A stretch of DNA of 64,000 nucleotides from an uncultured Caulobacteraceae bacterium (GTDB lineage: Bacteria; Pseudomonadota; Alphaproteobacteria; Caulobacterales; Caulobacteraceae): contig CAKZPF010000009.1 in the NCBI GenBank assembly GCA_937138625.1, positions 32,831 through 96,830 on the forward strand, given 5' to 3'. Positions 45,179 through 52,942 of the stretch are shown here, piece after piece. The number at the start of each line of letters is the position of its first letter. Position 1 is the stretch's first letter. A model generated the notes under the pieces. That model was not told the DNA's origin. It did no database searches and saw only the letters and a program-made list of their open reading frames with translations. The translations under genes were made by a program, and so were the position numbers.

Positions 45179-47283
45179 CGTTTGCTCACCTTCAGTTTGA
45201 CATTGCGACCAGGGGCTGTGGCCTCAGAGAACACAGGATCATAGTCTTTGTCGAAGACATTATCGATGCCGAAGTCAAAGCGCAGATCTTGGCCAAAGCC
45301 ACGGCTGGGCATCCAGCTGTAATAGAGGTCATGCTTGACGTAACCATCACGCTGGTAAGCGGAATCCAGGGCCATGGTTCGCGGGTTGATCGGCAATTCG
45401 TTCTTTTCATCCGCAATGGTGGCCCGCCAGCCGATCACGCTGTCCCATTCCGGCAGTTTGGCCTGCAAGCCCACCTTGAAGGTATCCGGCGTGGTGTTGA
45501 TCAGATAAGCCCCTGTGGCATCGTTCTTGGCCTCGACCACCGAGTAAGCGATGGTGGCCAGATACCGATCGAACTCATAGGCCGCTTGCGCGTCCCAGCC
45601 CTTGATGCTGGCGCTGGCGACATTGGTGCTGCTGGTGGTGCCACAGCAAGGGAAGGGAACAAAAGCGATGGTGGCTTCGATGAAGTCTTTGCTGTCGGTG
45701 TCATAGTAAGCCGCCTTCAGCTTCACACGGTCACCGTTGGCAAACAGGTCCCGCTTGTCGATGCCAAAGCCCACCTCGACGGTTTCGTTGGTTTCAGGGC
45801 GCAGGCTGGGGTTGGCCACGAACACATTGCTGCCGGCACCAGTGGTGAAGTGGGTGCCGGTGGTATAAACCTCCGTAAAGTTGGGGGCCCGGAACCCTTC
45901 GGCATAACTTGCGAACAGACGCAGCCAGTCCATGGGCATCCAGGTCACACCCAACTTGGGCGAGACCGCATCATCGGAGTTGCTCAGGCCGGTGCGGTCT
46001 TCGGACTCATACTGGTCAAAGCGCACACCGGGCACCACCAGCAGCTCACCGGCCGCGCCCAGACCCAACAGAATTTCATCTTGGATATAAGCGCCAAAAT
46101 ACTGAGCTTCGGAGTCGGGCACGCCGCCGCGCTCGCCGTTGGCGCTGTCGCTGCCGTTTTGCTCGTCTTCATAATATTCCAAACCATAAGACAGGGTGTG
46201 CGACCAACTGCCGGTGGCAAAGCGGCTTTGGTTGTCGATGTTGGCACCCCAGGTGTCCAGTTGACGGTTCAGCACATCACCCACCGCATTGGTGCTGGTG
46301 GCCACGCGCACGGTTTCCTCAACCTCGGTGCTGGTGCTGTAAATTTTTGCCTTCAAATCCAGCCAAGGGTTATCCGGAGACTGAAAGGCATAATGCAGGC
46401 TTGTGGTGATCGAGCTGGCGTTTTTATCAGCAGTCTGATCACTTGTATCATCACCTGGGCCCAATTGCGGGTTGTTGGGCTCGACAGCTTGGTTTTGATA
46501 CCCCAGAACGCGAGCGCTGAAGGTGTGGTTCGCCGCCGGCGACCAACTGAGCTTGGCCAAGCCGCTGGCCACTTTGTCATCGGCATTCAATTCATTGCCG
46601 TCAGCAAGCTCGATATCGCCCGAGCGGCGCAGATTCAGATTGGCCACCCCATCCAGAGTGTCAGAGCGCACATAAAAGGTGCCCGAGGCCAGGAACTCGC
46701 CGTTCACATCCTGAAAGCCCAGTGCCGTTGTACCGCCGACATTGTCACCAGGCTCGAGGAAGTCAGCCGCATCTTTGGTTTCAAAAGCAATCACACCACC
46801 AAGACCGCCGGAGCCATACAAGGCCGAGCTCGCGCCGCGCACGACCTCAACGGTTTTCAGCATTTCGGGATCAATGAAAAAGGTGCCGTCATGCTGGGAT
46901 TGGAAGTTTTGGCGAATGCCATCGAACTGGATGATGATGGCGTCTTTGTCGTAACCGCGCATGACAATGTTCTGGCCATTGCGCCGCCCGCTGCCTTCCA
47001 CATCAACAACGGCTAGGTTGGAAAAAATATCTCTGGTGTCAGAGGCCGGGGCAATTGAGGGCGCATCGGTGTCGATCACATCCACCATCCCCGGCACGTC
47101 AAATGTCGATTGCTCTGACTTGGTGGCCACCACCGAAACGGTATCAAGCGTGCTGGTGACCTCCTCGGCCCAGGCACCGGTGCTGATGGCCGTGGTGCTG
47201 AGAAGTGAGGCGGCCACAACCAGGTTCAAACCTTTACGGGCGCGAATGTATGCGGAGGTTTTGGTGTTCATAATTTTGCTCAT
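45172..47283 (-). CDS. hmuR: TonB-dependent haem receptor
   Basis: A 703-residue outer-membrane receptor for haem or haemoproteins. It has a signal peptide (cleavage near TGAWA), a TonB box region (LDTVSVVATK), a plug domain (MVDVIDTDAP ... GRRNGQNIVMRGYD) and a beta-barrel with a final aromatic residue (SKRW). The haem-receptor FRAP motif (GFRAPNFTEVY) and an NPSL motif (VANPSLRPE) are present. First gene of the haem operon; a downstream start at 47271 is possible. Confidence 0.93.
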   Translation of the reverse strand: MSKIMNTKTSAYIRARKGLNLVVAASLLSTTAISTGAWAEEVTSTLDTVSVVATKSEQSTFDVPGMVDVIDTDAPSIAPASDTRDIFSNLAVVDVEGSGRRNGQNIVMRGYDKDAIIIQFDGIRQNFQSQHDGTFFIDPEMLKTVEVVRGASSALYGSGGLGGVIAFETKDAADFLEPGDNVGGTTALGFQDVNGEFLASGTFYVRSDTLDGVANLNLRRSGDIELADGNELNADDKVASGLAKLSWSPAANHTFSARVLGYQNQAVEPNNPQLGPGDDTSDQTADKNASSITTSLHYAFQSPDNPWLDLKAKIYSTSTEVEETVRVATSTNAVGDVLNRQLDTWGANIDNQSRFATGSWSHTLSYGLEYYEDEQNGSDSANGERGGVPDSEAQYFGAYIQDEILLGLGAAGELLVVPGVRFDQYESEDRTGLSNSDDAVSPKLGVTWMPMDWLRLFASYAEGFRAPNFTEVYTTGTHFTTGAGSNVFVANPSLRPETNETVEVGFGIDKRDLFANGDRVKLKAAYYDTDSKDFIEATIAFVPFPCCGTTSSTNVASASIKGWDAQAAYEFDRYLATIAYSVVEAKNDATGAYLINTTPDTFKVGLQAKLPEWDSVIGWRATIADEKNELPINPRTMALDSAYQRDGYVKHDLYYSWMPSRGFGQDLRFDFGIDNVFDKDYDPVFSEATAPGRNVKLKVSKRW

Positions 47284-47416
47284 CCTGCTGTACTTAATTT
47301 ATGGCGTTTTCGCCTGGCGGCCACTGGGCAAATCGCCGCGGACCTGAACGCTGTATGGGATCGGTTTGCATCGGACCAAGGTCAGAAGCAAGGCCGTACC
47401 CCTGCGCCCCGAAGTT

Positions 47417-47435
47417 GCGAATGATTATCAATTGC
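47417..47435. promoter_or_regulatory. Fur box of the haem operon
   Basis: The 19-base site matches the palindromic consensus GATAATGATWATCATTATC at about 14 positions, including the whole TGATTATCA core. It overlaps the -10 of the predicted promoter, the classic position for iron-dependent repression. Confidence 0.65.
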
Positions 47436-47450
47436 AGTATTCAGAGTCAA
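47422..47450 (-). promoter_or_regulatory. Candidate promoter of the haem operon
   Basis: On the minus strand TTGACT (47445-47450), a 17-base spacer and TAATCA (47422-47427). Transcription would start near 47415, giving a leader of about 130 bases before the receptor start. Confidence 0.5.
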
Positions 47451-47713
47451 GCAAGGACGGAAAAATAATTAATTCTTATATTTCATCATTTTACAGAAAT
47501 GATGGCATGCGGCACCCTGACGGGACCAGCACTTTTTGTAGCCCTGCGACAGATCATCGCGGCCATTCGCAAGCCAAGAAGATGCGCGCCAAGTCCGAAA
47601 GGATGAGCTCGCGGCCTTGCCGCTCACTTGTCTCCGCTCCGTTTTTCAGGAAACACTTCGCTTCGGCTCGAACCACGCTTTTGTTTGTCAGAGGTTCGAT
47701 CTCTCAACCTCAC

Positions 47714-47752
47714 CATATAAAAAAGGGCCCCGTTGGGACCCTTTTTTATATG
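47714..47752. terminator. Bidirectional intrinsic terminator at tRNA-Arg
   Basis: A 14-base perfect stem CATATAAAAAAGGG/CCCTTTTTTATATG with an inner CCC/GGG helix. A-run and T-run make it active in both directions. Its right arm shares the last two bases of the encoded tRNA CCA, so the tRNA 3' end abuts the terminator stem. Confidence 0.9.
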
Positions 47753-47827
47753 GCACGCCCGAAAGGATTCGAACCTCTGACCCCCAGATTCGTAGTCTGG
47801 TGCTCTATCCAGCTGAGCTACGGGCGC
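47751..47827 (-). tRNA. tRNA-Arg (ACG)
   Basis: A complete cloverleaf: acceptor GCGCCCG/CGGGCGT (G-U at position 1-72), D-arm GCTC/GAGC, anticodon stem CCAGA/TCTGG with loop CTACGAA giving ACG, T-loop TTCGAAT, discriminator G and an encoded CCA. Confidence 0.96.
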
Positions 47828-47845
47828 ATCATCTTGAAGACGGGC

Positions 47846-47874
47846 GTCTTAGCGCCAAAATCCGCCCATGGCAA
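47846..47874 (-). promoter_or_regulatory. Candidate promoter of tRNA-Arg
   Basis: On the minus strand TTGCCA (47869-47874), a 17-base spacer and TAAGAC (47846-47851), 18 bases before the mature tRNA 5' end. Confidence 0.4.
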
Positions 47875-47903
47875 GAGGCAAGGCCCGAGAAAATACACAC
47901 ACT

Positions 47904-48887
47904 CTATTTCGGCCGCCATCGGGGCGCCTGACCACAGCCCTGGGCGTACAACACACTGCGCACCACGGCCTCGGCCACCAGATCCGCCGCCACGGCCCCC
48001 AAACGGGTCACATCGGCCAGGTCACAGGGCGGGACTTCGGCTGGGGCTGTCGAGAGGACAAACACCACATCGCCATCAAAAGGTGTGAACACCGGCCGCA
48101 GACTTCGGGCCAGACCCGCACTGGCCATTTGCGCCACCCGCGAACACTGCCCCCGTGACAGGGGCGCATGGGTGGCCACACACACCAAGGTGGTGTTGGT
48201 GCGCGCAACGCCTGGGGCGGGCAAAGCCTTCGCTGCCCCCCAATCCGATACAGACTCGGCAAAAGCGCGGTGTTGAACCGGTGCGCGACCATCGGGCGCC
48301 ATCACCGCCCCAAAGCTGTTGCAAACCACCAACGCCCCCACACTGAAGACACCCGCAGTCGTTTCCACCTCGGCCGCCAAGGTCCCCACCCCGCCCGCAT
48401 ACGCCCCCGCCGTCGCGCCGGTGCCCGCACCCACGGTGCCTTCGGCAAGGTCTGATCCCAGGTTGTCCATCGCCTGGTGTGCCAGGGAGGCATATGGGCT
48501 TTCTGACCAAGCTTGCCCTCCAGCGGCCAAATCATAAATCGCGGCGGCCGGTACAATGGGGGCCGGACGGACTCCATCACGCAACCTCACGCCGCGACCC
48601 TTGGTCGCCAAAATCTGCGTCACGGCATCGGCCGCCGCCAAGCCATAGACCGAGCCCCCCGCCAGCACCACCGCATCCACCTGCCCCACCAACCGATCAA
48701 GGCCAAGGGCGTCACATTCCCGCGTCGCTGGGCCACCGCCCAAGATCTGCACCGCCGCTGTGGCCGGGGCATCCGGCACAATCACGGTGACGCCGGTGCG
48801 CAACGAAAGATCCTGGGCCTGCCCCACAGCAAGCCCCGGCACCCGGGTCAGGCCTGGGGGGATGGTGTCGTTTGCATTTATCGGCAT
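47904..48887 (-). CDS. P1-family (DmpA/BapA-type) aminopeptidase
   Basis: This 327-residue member of peptidase family S58 self-cleaves into two chains. The likely cleavage site and nucleophile Ser is in VVCNSFGAV (Asn-Ser), preceded by the Gly-rich GAGTGATAGAYAGG. The family includes D-aminopeptidase and beta-peptidyl aminopeptidases and may act on unusual peptides. It is divergent from the gamma-glutamyltransferase with a 45-base gap, so the two peptide-processing genes may share control. Confidence 0.85.
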   Translation of the reverse strand: MPINANDTIPPGLTRVPGLAVGQAQDLSLRTGVTVIVPDAPATAAVQILGGGPATRECDALGLDRLVGQVDAVVLAGGSVYGLAAADAVTQILATKGRGVRLRDGVRPAPIVPAAAIYDLAAGGQAWSESPYASLAHQAMDNLGSDLAEGTVGAGTGATAGAYAGGVGTLAAEVETTAGVFSVGALVVCNSFGAVMAPDGRAPVQHRAFAESVSDWGAAKALPAPGVARTNTTLVCVATHAPLSRGQCSRVAQMASAGLARSLRPVFTPFDGDVVFVLSTAPAEVPPCDLADVTRLGAVAADLVAEAVVRSVLYAQGCGQAPRWRPK

Positions 48888-48932
48888 CAGATCCTCTTTT
48901 GCTTTTGGGGCTTATGGATTACAACGCGGCTT

Positions 48933-50741
48933 ATGAAAGCACAAATCAAAGTCATCACCGCGCGGTTTCGCTTGCCCCCTTCCCTCCTGGCGCGTTGGTC
49001 ATCGCATCTTTTGTTGGGCGCCCTTGCCATCAGTGTCTGGGGCTGCGCGGGCACACCCCGTGGGCAGGATGATGGCGGCATGTCAATTGATTTCGCGCGT
49101 GTGCCCGAGGTTACCACCCAAGCCCCCAAAGGCGTGGTCGCCGCCGCCCACCCCTTGGCGGTTGCCGCAGGCACCAAAGTCCTGAAGGCCAATGGCACAG
49201 CTATGGATGCCGCTGTGGCGGTGGCCGCCACCTTGGGATTGGTGGAACCACAAAGTTCAGGCCTCGGGGGTGGGGGATTTTTGCTGTATTATGATGCACA
49301 AAACGGCAAGCTCAGCGCCTATGATGGCCGCGAGGTGGCCCCTGCCAAAGCCCGCGCCGATCAGTTTTTGATGGCCAATGGCCAACCCATGCCGTTTCGC
49401 TCGGCGGCGCGCAGCGGCCGTGCTATTGGCGTGCCGGGCCTGGTGGCCATGTTGGCCAAAGCCCATGCCCGCCATGGGGCGCTGGATTGGTCGCTGTTGT
49501 TTGAAGATCCCATTCGGCTGGCGGAAAATGGTTTTCTGATCACCCCACGTCTCGAGGCCCTGATCAAACGCGCGCCCGAGCTGGCGGACCACCCCACGTC
49601 CAAGGCCTATTTTTTTGACAAAAACGGCCAGCCTAAAACCTCCGGCACGCGCCTAATCAACACCGAATATGCTGACACACTTTATGCGTTGAAAGCCATG
49701 GGTCCCCCTGCCTTCTATCGGGGGCGAGTGGCCGAAGATATTGTCGCCGCCAGCCTTAAGGCAAAACTCGGCAGTGTCATGAGCGAGACGGATATGGCAC
49801 AGTACAAAGCCCATCAGCGCCGCCCTGTGTGCGAGCCGTATCGGCAATGGATTCTCTGTGTGCCACCGCCGCCATCGGGGGGCATTTTCCTTCTTGAGCT
49901 GATGGGCATCCTCGAGCACACCGACATCGACACACGCGGCCCCCAAGACCCGCAAGCCTGGGTACTGTTTGCCGAGGCCTCGCGGTTGATGAACGCCGAC
50001 CGCAACGCCTATCATGCGGATCCGGCCTTTGCTGATGTGCCACAGGACATTTTGCTTTCGAATCGGTTTTTGAAAAAACGCGCCCGGGCCATTGGGCCAC
50101 GAGCCGCCGAAACCGTCCCCCCCGCCGCGATCAAAACCCGCACCACACCCCCCAAAGACAAAGACACGGGCACAACCCATTTCGTGATCGTGGATCGCTA
50201 TGGCAATGTTGCGAGCTTGACCGCCAGTGTTGAATATCTGTTTGGCTCAACGGTGATGGCCGCCGGCATGATGCTGAACAATCAACTGACGGATTTCAGC
50301 TTCGTGCCCGACCAAGACGGCGTGCCCGTGCCCAATCGCCTGGAGCCCAGCAAGCGACCACGGTCCTCCATGTCGCCGGTGGTGGTTTTTGATCGCCGCG
50401 GCAATTTCGTCAGCGCCCTGGGCAGCCCCGGTGGCAGCGCCATCCCCATCTATGTGGCCAAAGCCCTGGTCGCGCACCTGGATTGGGGGTTGGACCTGAA
50501 GACGGCTTTTGACCTTCACAACGTCATTGGTCGTGGCAACACCGTGGCCATTGAAACCGACACCATGCGCCGGGATGTCTTTGAAGGGCTGAAACGCTAT
50601 GGTTTTGACCTGAAAGCGGTGACCTTTGAAGAAAGCGGCCTGCATGGCATCACCGCGCGCGATGGCAGCCTGGTGGGGGCTGCGGACAAACGCCGTGAAG
50701 GCACAGTGGGTTATGTGACGGCGGCGCCCTCAGGGCGCTGA
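48933..50741 (+). CDS. ggt: Gamma-glutamyltransferase, lipoprotein form
   Basis: This enzyme hydrolyses or transfers the gamma-glutamyl group of glutathione. ATG 48933 gives 602 residues with a lipobox (SVWGC), so it is predicted to be lipid-anchored rather than soluble periplasmic. The proenzyme is expected to cleave before Thr414 in GTTHFVIVD. GLGGGGFLLYYD and GSPGGSAIP (oxyanion) are conserved. The longer frame from 48513 is antisense to the neighbour and rejected. Its last 31 bases overlap the convergent histidine kinase. Confidence 0.92.
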   Translation: MKAQIKVITARFRLPPSLLARWSSHLLLGALAISVWGCAGTPRGQDDGGMSIDFARVPEVTTQAPKGVVAAAHPLAVAAGTKVLKANGTAMDAAVAVAATLGLVEPQSSGLGGGGFLLYYDAQNGKLSAYDGREVAPAKARADQFLMANGQPMPFRSAARSGRAIGVPGLVAMLAKAHARHGALDWSLLFEDPIRLAENGFLITPRLEALIKRAPELADHPTSKAYFFDKNGQPKTSGTRLINTEYADTLYALKAMGPPAFYRGRVAEDIVAASLKAKLGSVMSETDMAQYKAHQRRPVCEPYRQWILCVPPPPSGGIFLLELMGILEHTDIDTRGPQDPQAWVLFAEASRLMNADRNAYHADPAFADVPQDILLSNRFLKKRARAIGPRAAETVPPAAIKTRTTPPKDKDTGTTHFVIVDRYGNVASLTASVEYLFGSTVMAAGMMLNNQLTDFSFVPDQDGVPVPNRLEPSKRPRSSMSPVVVFDRRGNFVSALGSPGGSAIPIYVAKALVAHLDWGLDLKTAFDLHNVIGRGNTVAIETDTMRRDVFEGLKRYGFDLKAVTFEESGLHGITARDGSLVGAADKRREGTVGYVTAAPSGR

Positions 50742-52171
50742 GGCACATCCGCCTCAGAACCGACTGTGGGCAGCCAGATCTGAAAGGCTGTGCCCGCCTT
50801 GTGGGTGTGCAGCAGGTGGATCTCCCCTCTGTTGAGCTCCACCAACTCACGGACAATGGACAAACCCAAGCCAAAGCCATCATCCCGCGTCGAGCCACTG
50901 AAGGGCTGGAATAAGCGGTCGCGCAACTTTTCGGGAATGCCGGGGCCATTGTCACTGACGGTGATGTCCAGACCCTCAGACACGCCCCCCTCCTCATCGT
51001 CCCGGCGCGCCAGTTTGGCTTTGATCTCCAACTGGGTGGCACCGGCTTGGCGGGCGTTTTTCATCAAATTCAAAAACACGCGGTGCGCCTGGTCAGGGTC
51101 CACATAAAGTTTTAACGCCTGCCCCGCTCCCAATTTAAGCTGACACGCGCCGTTCAGACCCGCATCATCGGCGGCTTGCTCCATCACCGCCTTAACGGCC
51201 AGAGATTTGGGTTCGGGTTTGGGCTCCTCGGCCTTGCCATACGTCATAGCGGCCTCAGCCAGACCACTGGCCCGCGAGATTGATCGCGCCAAGCGTTTGG
51301 CGGGATTGGCCACTTTTGGGTCAGCTGATGCGCTGAGGCGATCCACCGACAACTGGGCCGTGGCCAGCATGTTGCGCAAATCATGGGCAATTTTGGCCAC
51401 AGCCTCGCCCAGGGCCGCCAAGCGCCTCCGCTCGCCTAGCGCCCGCTGCACCTCAGTTTGCAAATGCTCCAGTTCATGTTCGGCGCGGCCCAGTTCGTCT
51501 TGGCGCTTTGAGGGGGTGATGACGTTATCGGCTTGGTCTGGCCCCAAGCGAAACCGTCGCATGGCCCGGTTCAGCCGCAACAACGGCCGCACAAACATGC
51601 GCGACAGCGCCCAATAGACCAGCAGGGCAAACACGATTGAAATGACCGTGCCCATGCCCGCCACCCGCGCCGCATACCCCCACAACCCCACGCGCAGGTC
51701 ATGTTCGGGCACCATAACCTCGAGCATCTTGGCATCATCAAGCGTGGTATAAGACACCAAGCGCAAATACCGCCCTGGCGGCGCCCACAGCACCTGAAAG
51801 GTTTCCGTCAACGATTGCATATAGGCATAATCGCGCACATCCACAGTGGCACTGTCGGGAACCCGTCGGCGCGTTTGAAACACCATTTGGGTTTCATCAT
51901 CATGGACAACACGAATAGACGTAATCTCCGCCTTGTCCAGCAATTGGCTGACGCCCGCCGGTGACATGTCACTGATTTGGAAGGCCCGGGCCAGAAGTTG
52001 CGCATCCTCGAGGCGTTGTTCCACCCACTGTTCGCGATAGGTCGTCAGCGCCGGCACAAACGTCAAAGCCTGCAGGCCCAAGGCAAACCACAAGGTGACC
52101 GTCAACAGCTGTCCCGACAGGGTCAGGCGGAAACGGGGCCGGGGTGGCGCATTGAGGTGGCTATCGCCCAT
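50711..52171 (-). CDS. Sensor histidine kinase, HAMP type, no adjacent regulator
   Basis: This 486-residue membrane kinase has a helix at about 20-40, a periplasmic sensor of about 120 residues, a second helix (about 165-185) and a HAMP linker. The H-box is AKIAHDLRNMLATAQ, the Asp-Leu-Arg-Asn variant instead of SHELRTP. The ATPase has NLMKNARQAG, DNGPGIP and GFGLGLSIVREL. No response regulator is adjacent. Confidence 0.9.
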   Translation of the reverse strand: MGDSHLNAPPRPRFRLTLSGQLLTVTLWFALGLQALTFVPALTTYREQWVEQRLEDAQLLARAFQISDMSPAGVSQLLDKAEITSIRVVHDDETQMVFQTRRRVPDSATVDVRDYAYMQSLTETFQVLWAPPGRYLRLVSYTTLDDAKMLEVMVPEHDLRVGLWGYAARVAGMGTVISIVFALLVYWALSRMFVRPLLRLNRAMRRFRLGPDQADNVITPSKRQDELGRAEHELEHLQTEVQRALGERRRLAALGEAVAKIAHDLRNMLATAQLSVDRLSASADPKVANPAKRLARSISRASGLAEAAMTYGKAEEPKPEPKSLAVKAVMEQAADDAGLNGACQLKLGAGQALKLYVDPDQAHRVFLNLMKNARQAGATQLEIKAKLARRDDEEGGVSEGLDITVSDNGPGIPEKLRDRLFQPFSGSTRDDGFGLGLSIVRELVELNRGEIHLLHTHKAGTAFQIWLPTVGSEADVPQRPEGAAVT

Positions 52172-52340
52172 TTGCGGGTCTGTCCTTGGTTTGATCCGGT
52201 GGGCAAAGGCGGTGCGCGCCCAACCCAGGTATGATCAGAGTTTACCGTCGGCCGCTTAAGCGACAGTTGACACCCATACGAAAAACCAAGCCATTGGAAA
52301 CTCAGATATCAGAAAAATGGTCACAACACAGCCTGAGCCA

Positions 52341-52368
52341 TTGACAGCCCGGTGGCTTTCGGTATAAG
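52341..52368 (+). promoter_or_regulatory. Strong sigma-70 promoter of rpmH
   Basis: A perfect -35 TTGACA, a 16-base spacer and -10 TATAAG, ending 41 bases before the rpmH start. The rest of the 238-base region to the kinase gene shows no gene. Confidence 0.75.
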
Positions 52369-52409
52369 TGCGCCCCTTCTGACAGTTTTGATTTTGCAAT
52401 GGTGACCCC

Positions 52410-52544
52410 ATGAAACGCACATTCCAACCCAGCAATCTGGTCCGCAAACGTCGGCACGGGTTCCGTGCGCGCATGGCCACGAAAAATGGCCGTAAAATCA
52501 TTGCCGCCCGTCGGGCCCGCGGCCGCAAGCGTCTGAGCGCCTAG
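52410..52544 (+). CDS. rpmH: 50S ribosomal protein L34
   Basis: A 44-residue, highly basic protein that starts [18 protein letters not shown] and ends GRKRLSA, the universal L34 sequence. It lies 19 bases before rnpA, as in nearly all bacteria. Confidence 0.98.
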   Translation: MKRTFQPSNLVRKRRHGFRARMATKNGRKIIAARRARGRKRLSA

Positions 52545-52563
52545 TTTACACTGGATTTTACGC

Positions 52564-52923
52564 ATGAGCTTGGGCGTGATCCAAACCCGCGCCGGCTTTT
52601 TGGCGGCTCGTCACGGCCCCAGCATCCCCAAACGCAGCTGTGTCATTCAATGTTGCGCCCGCCAAGACGGCGAGCCCCTGACACGTTATGGCTTGACGGC
52701 CACCAAACGCCTGGGCAACGCCGTGGTGCGCAACCGGGCGCGACGGCGCCTGCGCGAAGCCGCACGCCAGCTGTTGCCCGAATTTGGCTTGGCCGGGCAT
52801 GATTATGTCTTCATTGCCCGCCATGGTCTTTTGACCCGGGCTTGGGCCGATGTGCTTGACGATGTTCGCTCTGGCCTGATAAGCCTCCGAGCCTCATCTT
52901 CAACGTCCTCTGCGGCCCCGTAA
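52564..52923 (+). CDS. rnpA: Ribonuclease P protein component
   Basis: The protein subunit of RNase P, which matures tRNA 5' ends. It has 119 residues with the RNR signature (NAVVRNRARRRLREAARQ) and GHDYVFIAR. The Ser/Ala-rich C-terminal tail is not conserved. yidD, often found between rnpA and yidC, is absent; yidC begins 20 bases later. Confidence 0.93.
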   Translation: MSLGVIQTRAGFLAARHGPSIPKRSCVIQCCARQDGEPLTRYGLTATKRLGNAVVRNRARRRLREAARQLLPEFGLAGHDYVFIARHGLLTRAWADVLDDVRSGLISLRASSSTSSAAP

Positions 52924-52942
52924 CCAGGATGGTTTTCCGCCC

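Larger units (their letters stand above)
47284..47713. other. 430-base intergenic region before the haem operon
   Basis: It holds the Fur-box promoter (47417-47450) and an AT-rich tract (47461-47500). It also has a piece, GTCAGAGGTTCGA (47687-47699), that is an exact inverted copy of the tRNA-Arg T-arm at 47769-47781. The middle (47510-47680) is GC-richer and shows no gene or recognisable RNA. A long frame crossing the tRNA is not credible. Confidence 0.5.

Noticed and set aside
45289..47016. A 575-residue open frame on the plus strand
   Set aside because: It is antisense to the haem receptor, which has all its family motifs.
47620..47713. A second tRNA on the plus strand ending at CACCA
   Set aside because: The T-stem does not close properly and no matching acceptor 5' strand or anticodon arm can be found.
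47366..48088. A 240-residue open frame on the plus strand
   Set aside because: It runs through the terminator and across tRNA-Arg in antisense and into the P1 peptidase; no protein family is recognisable.
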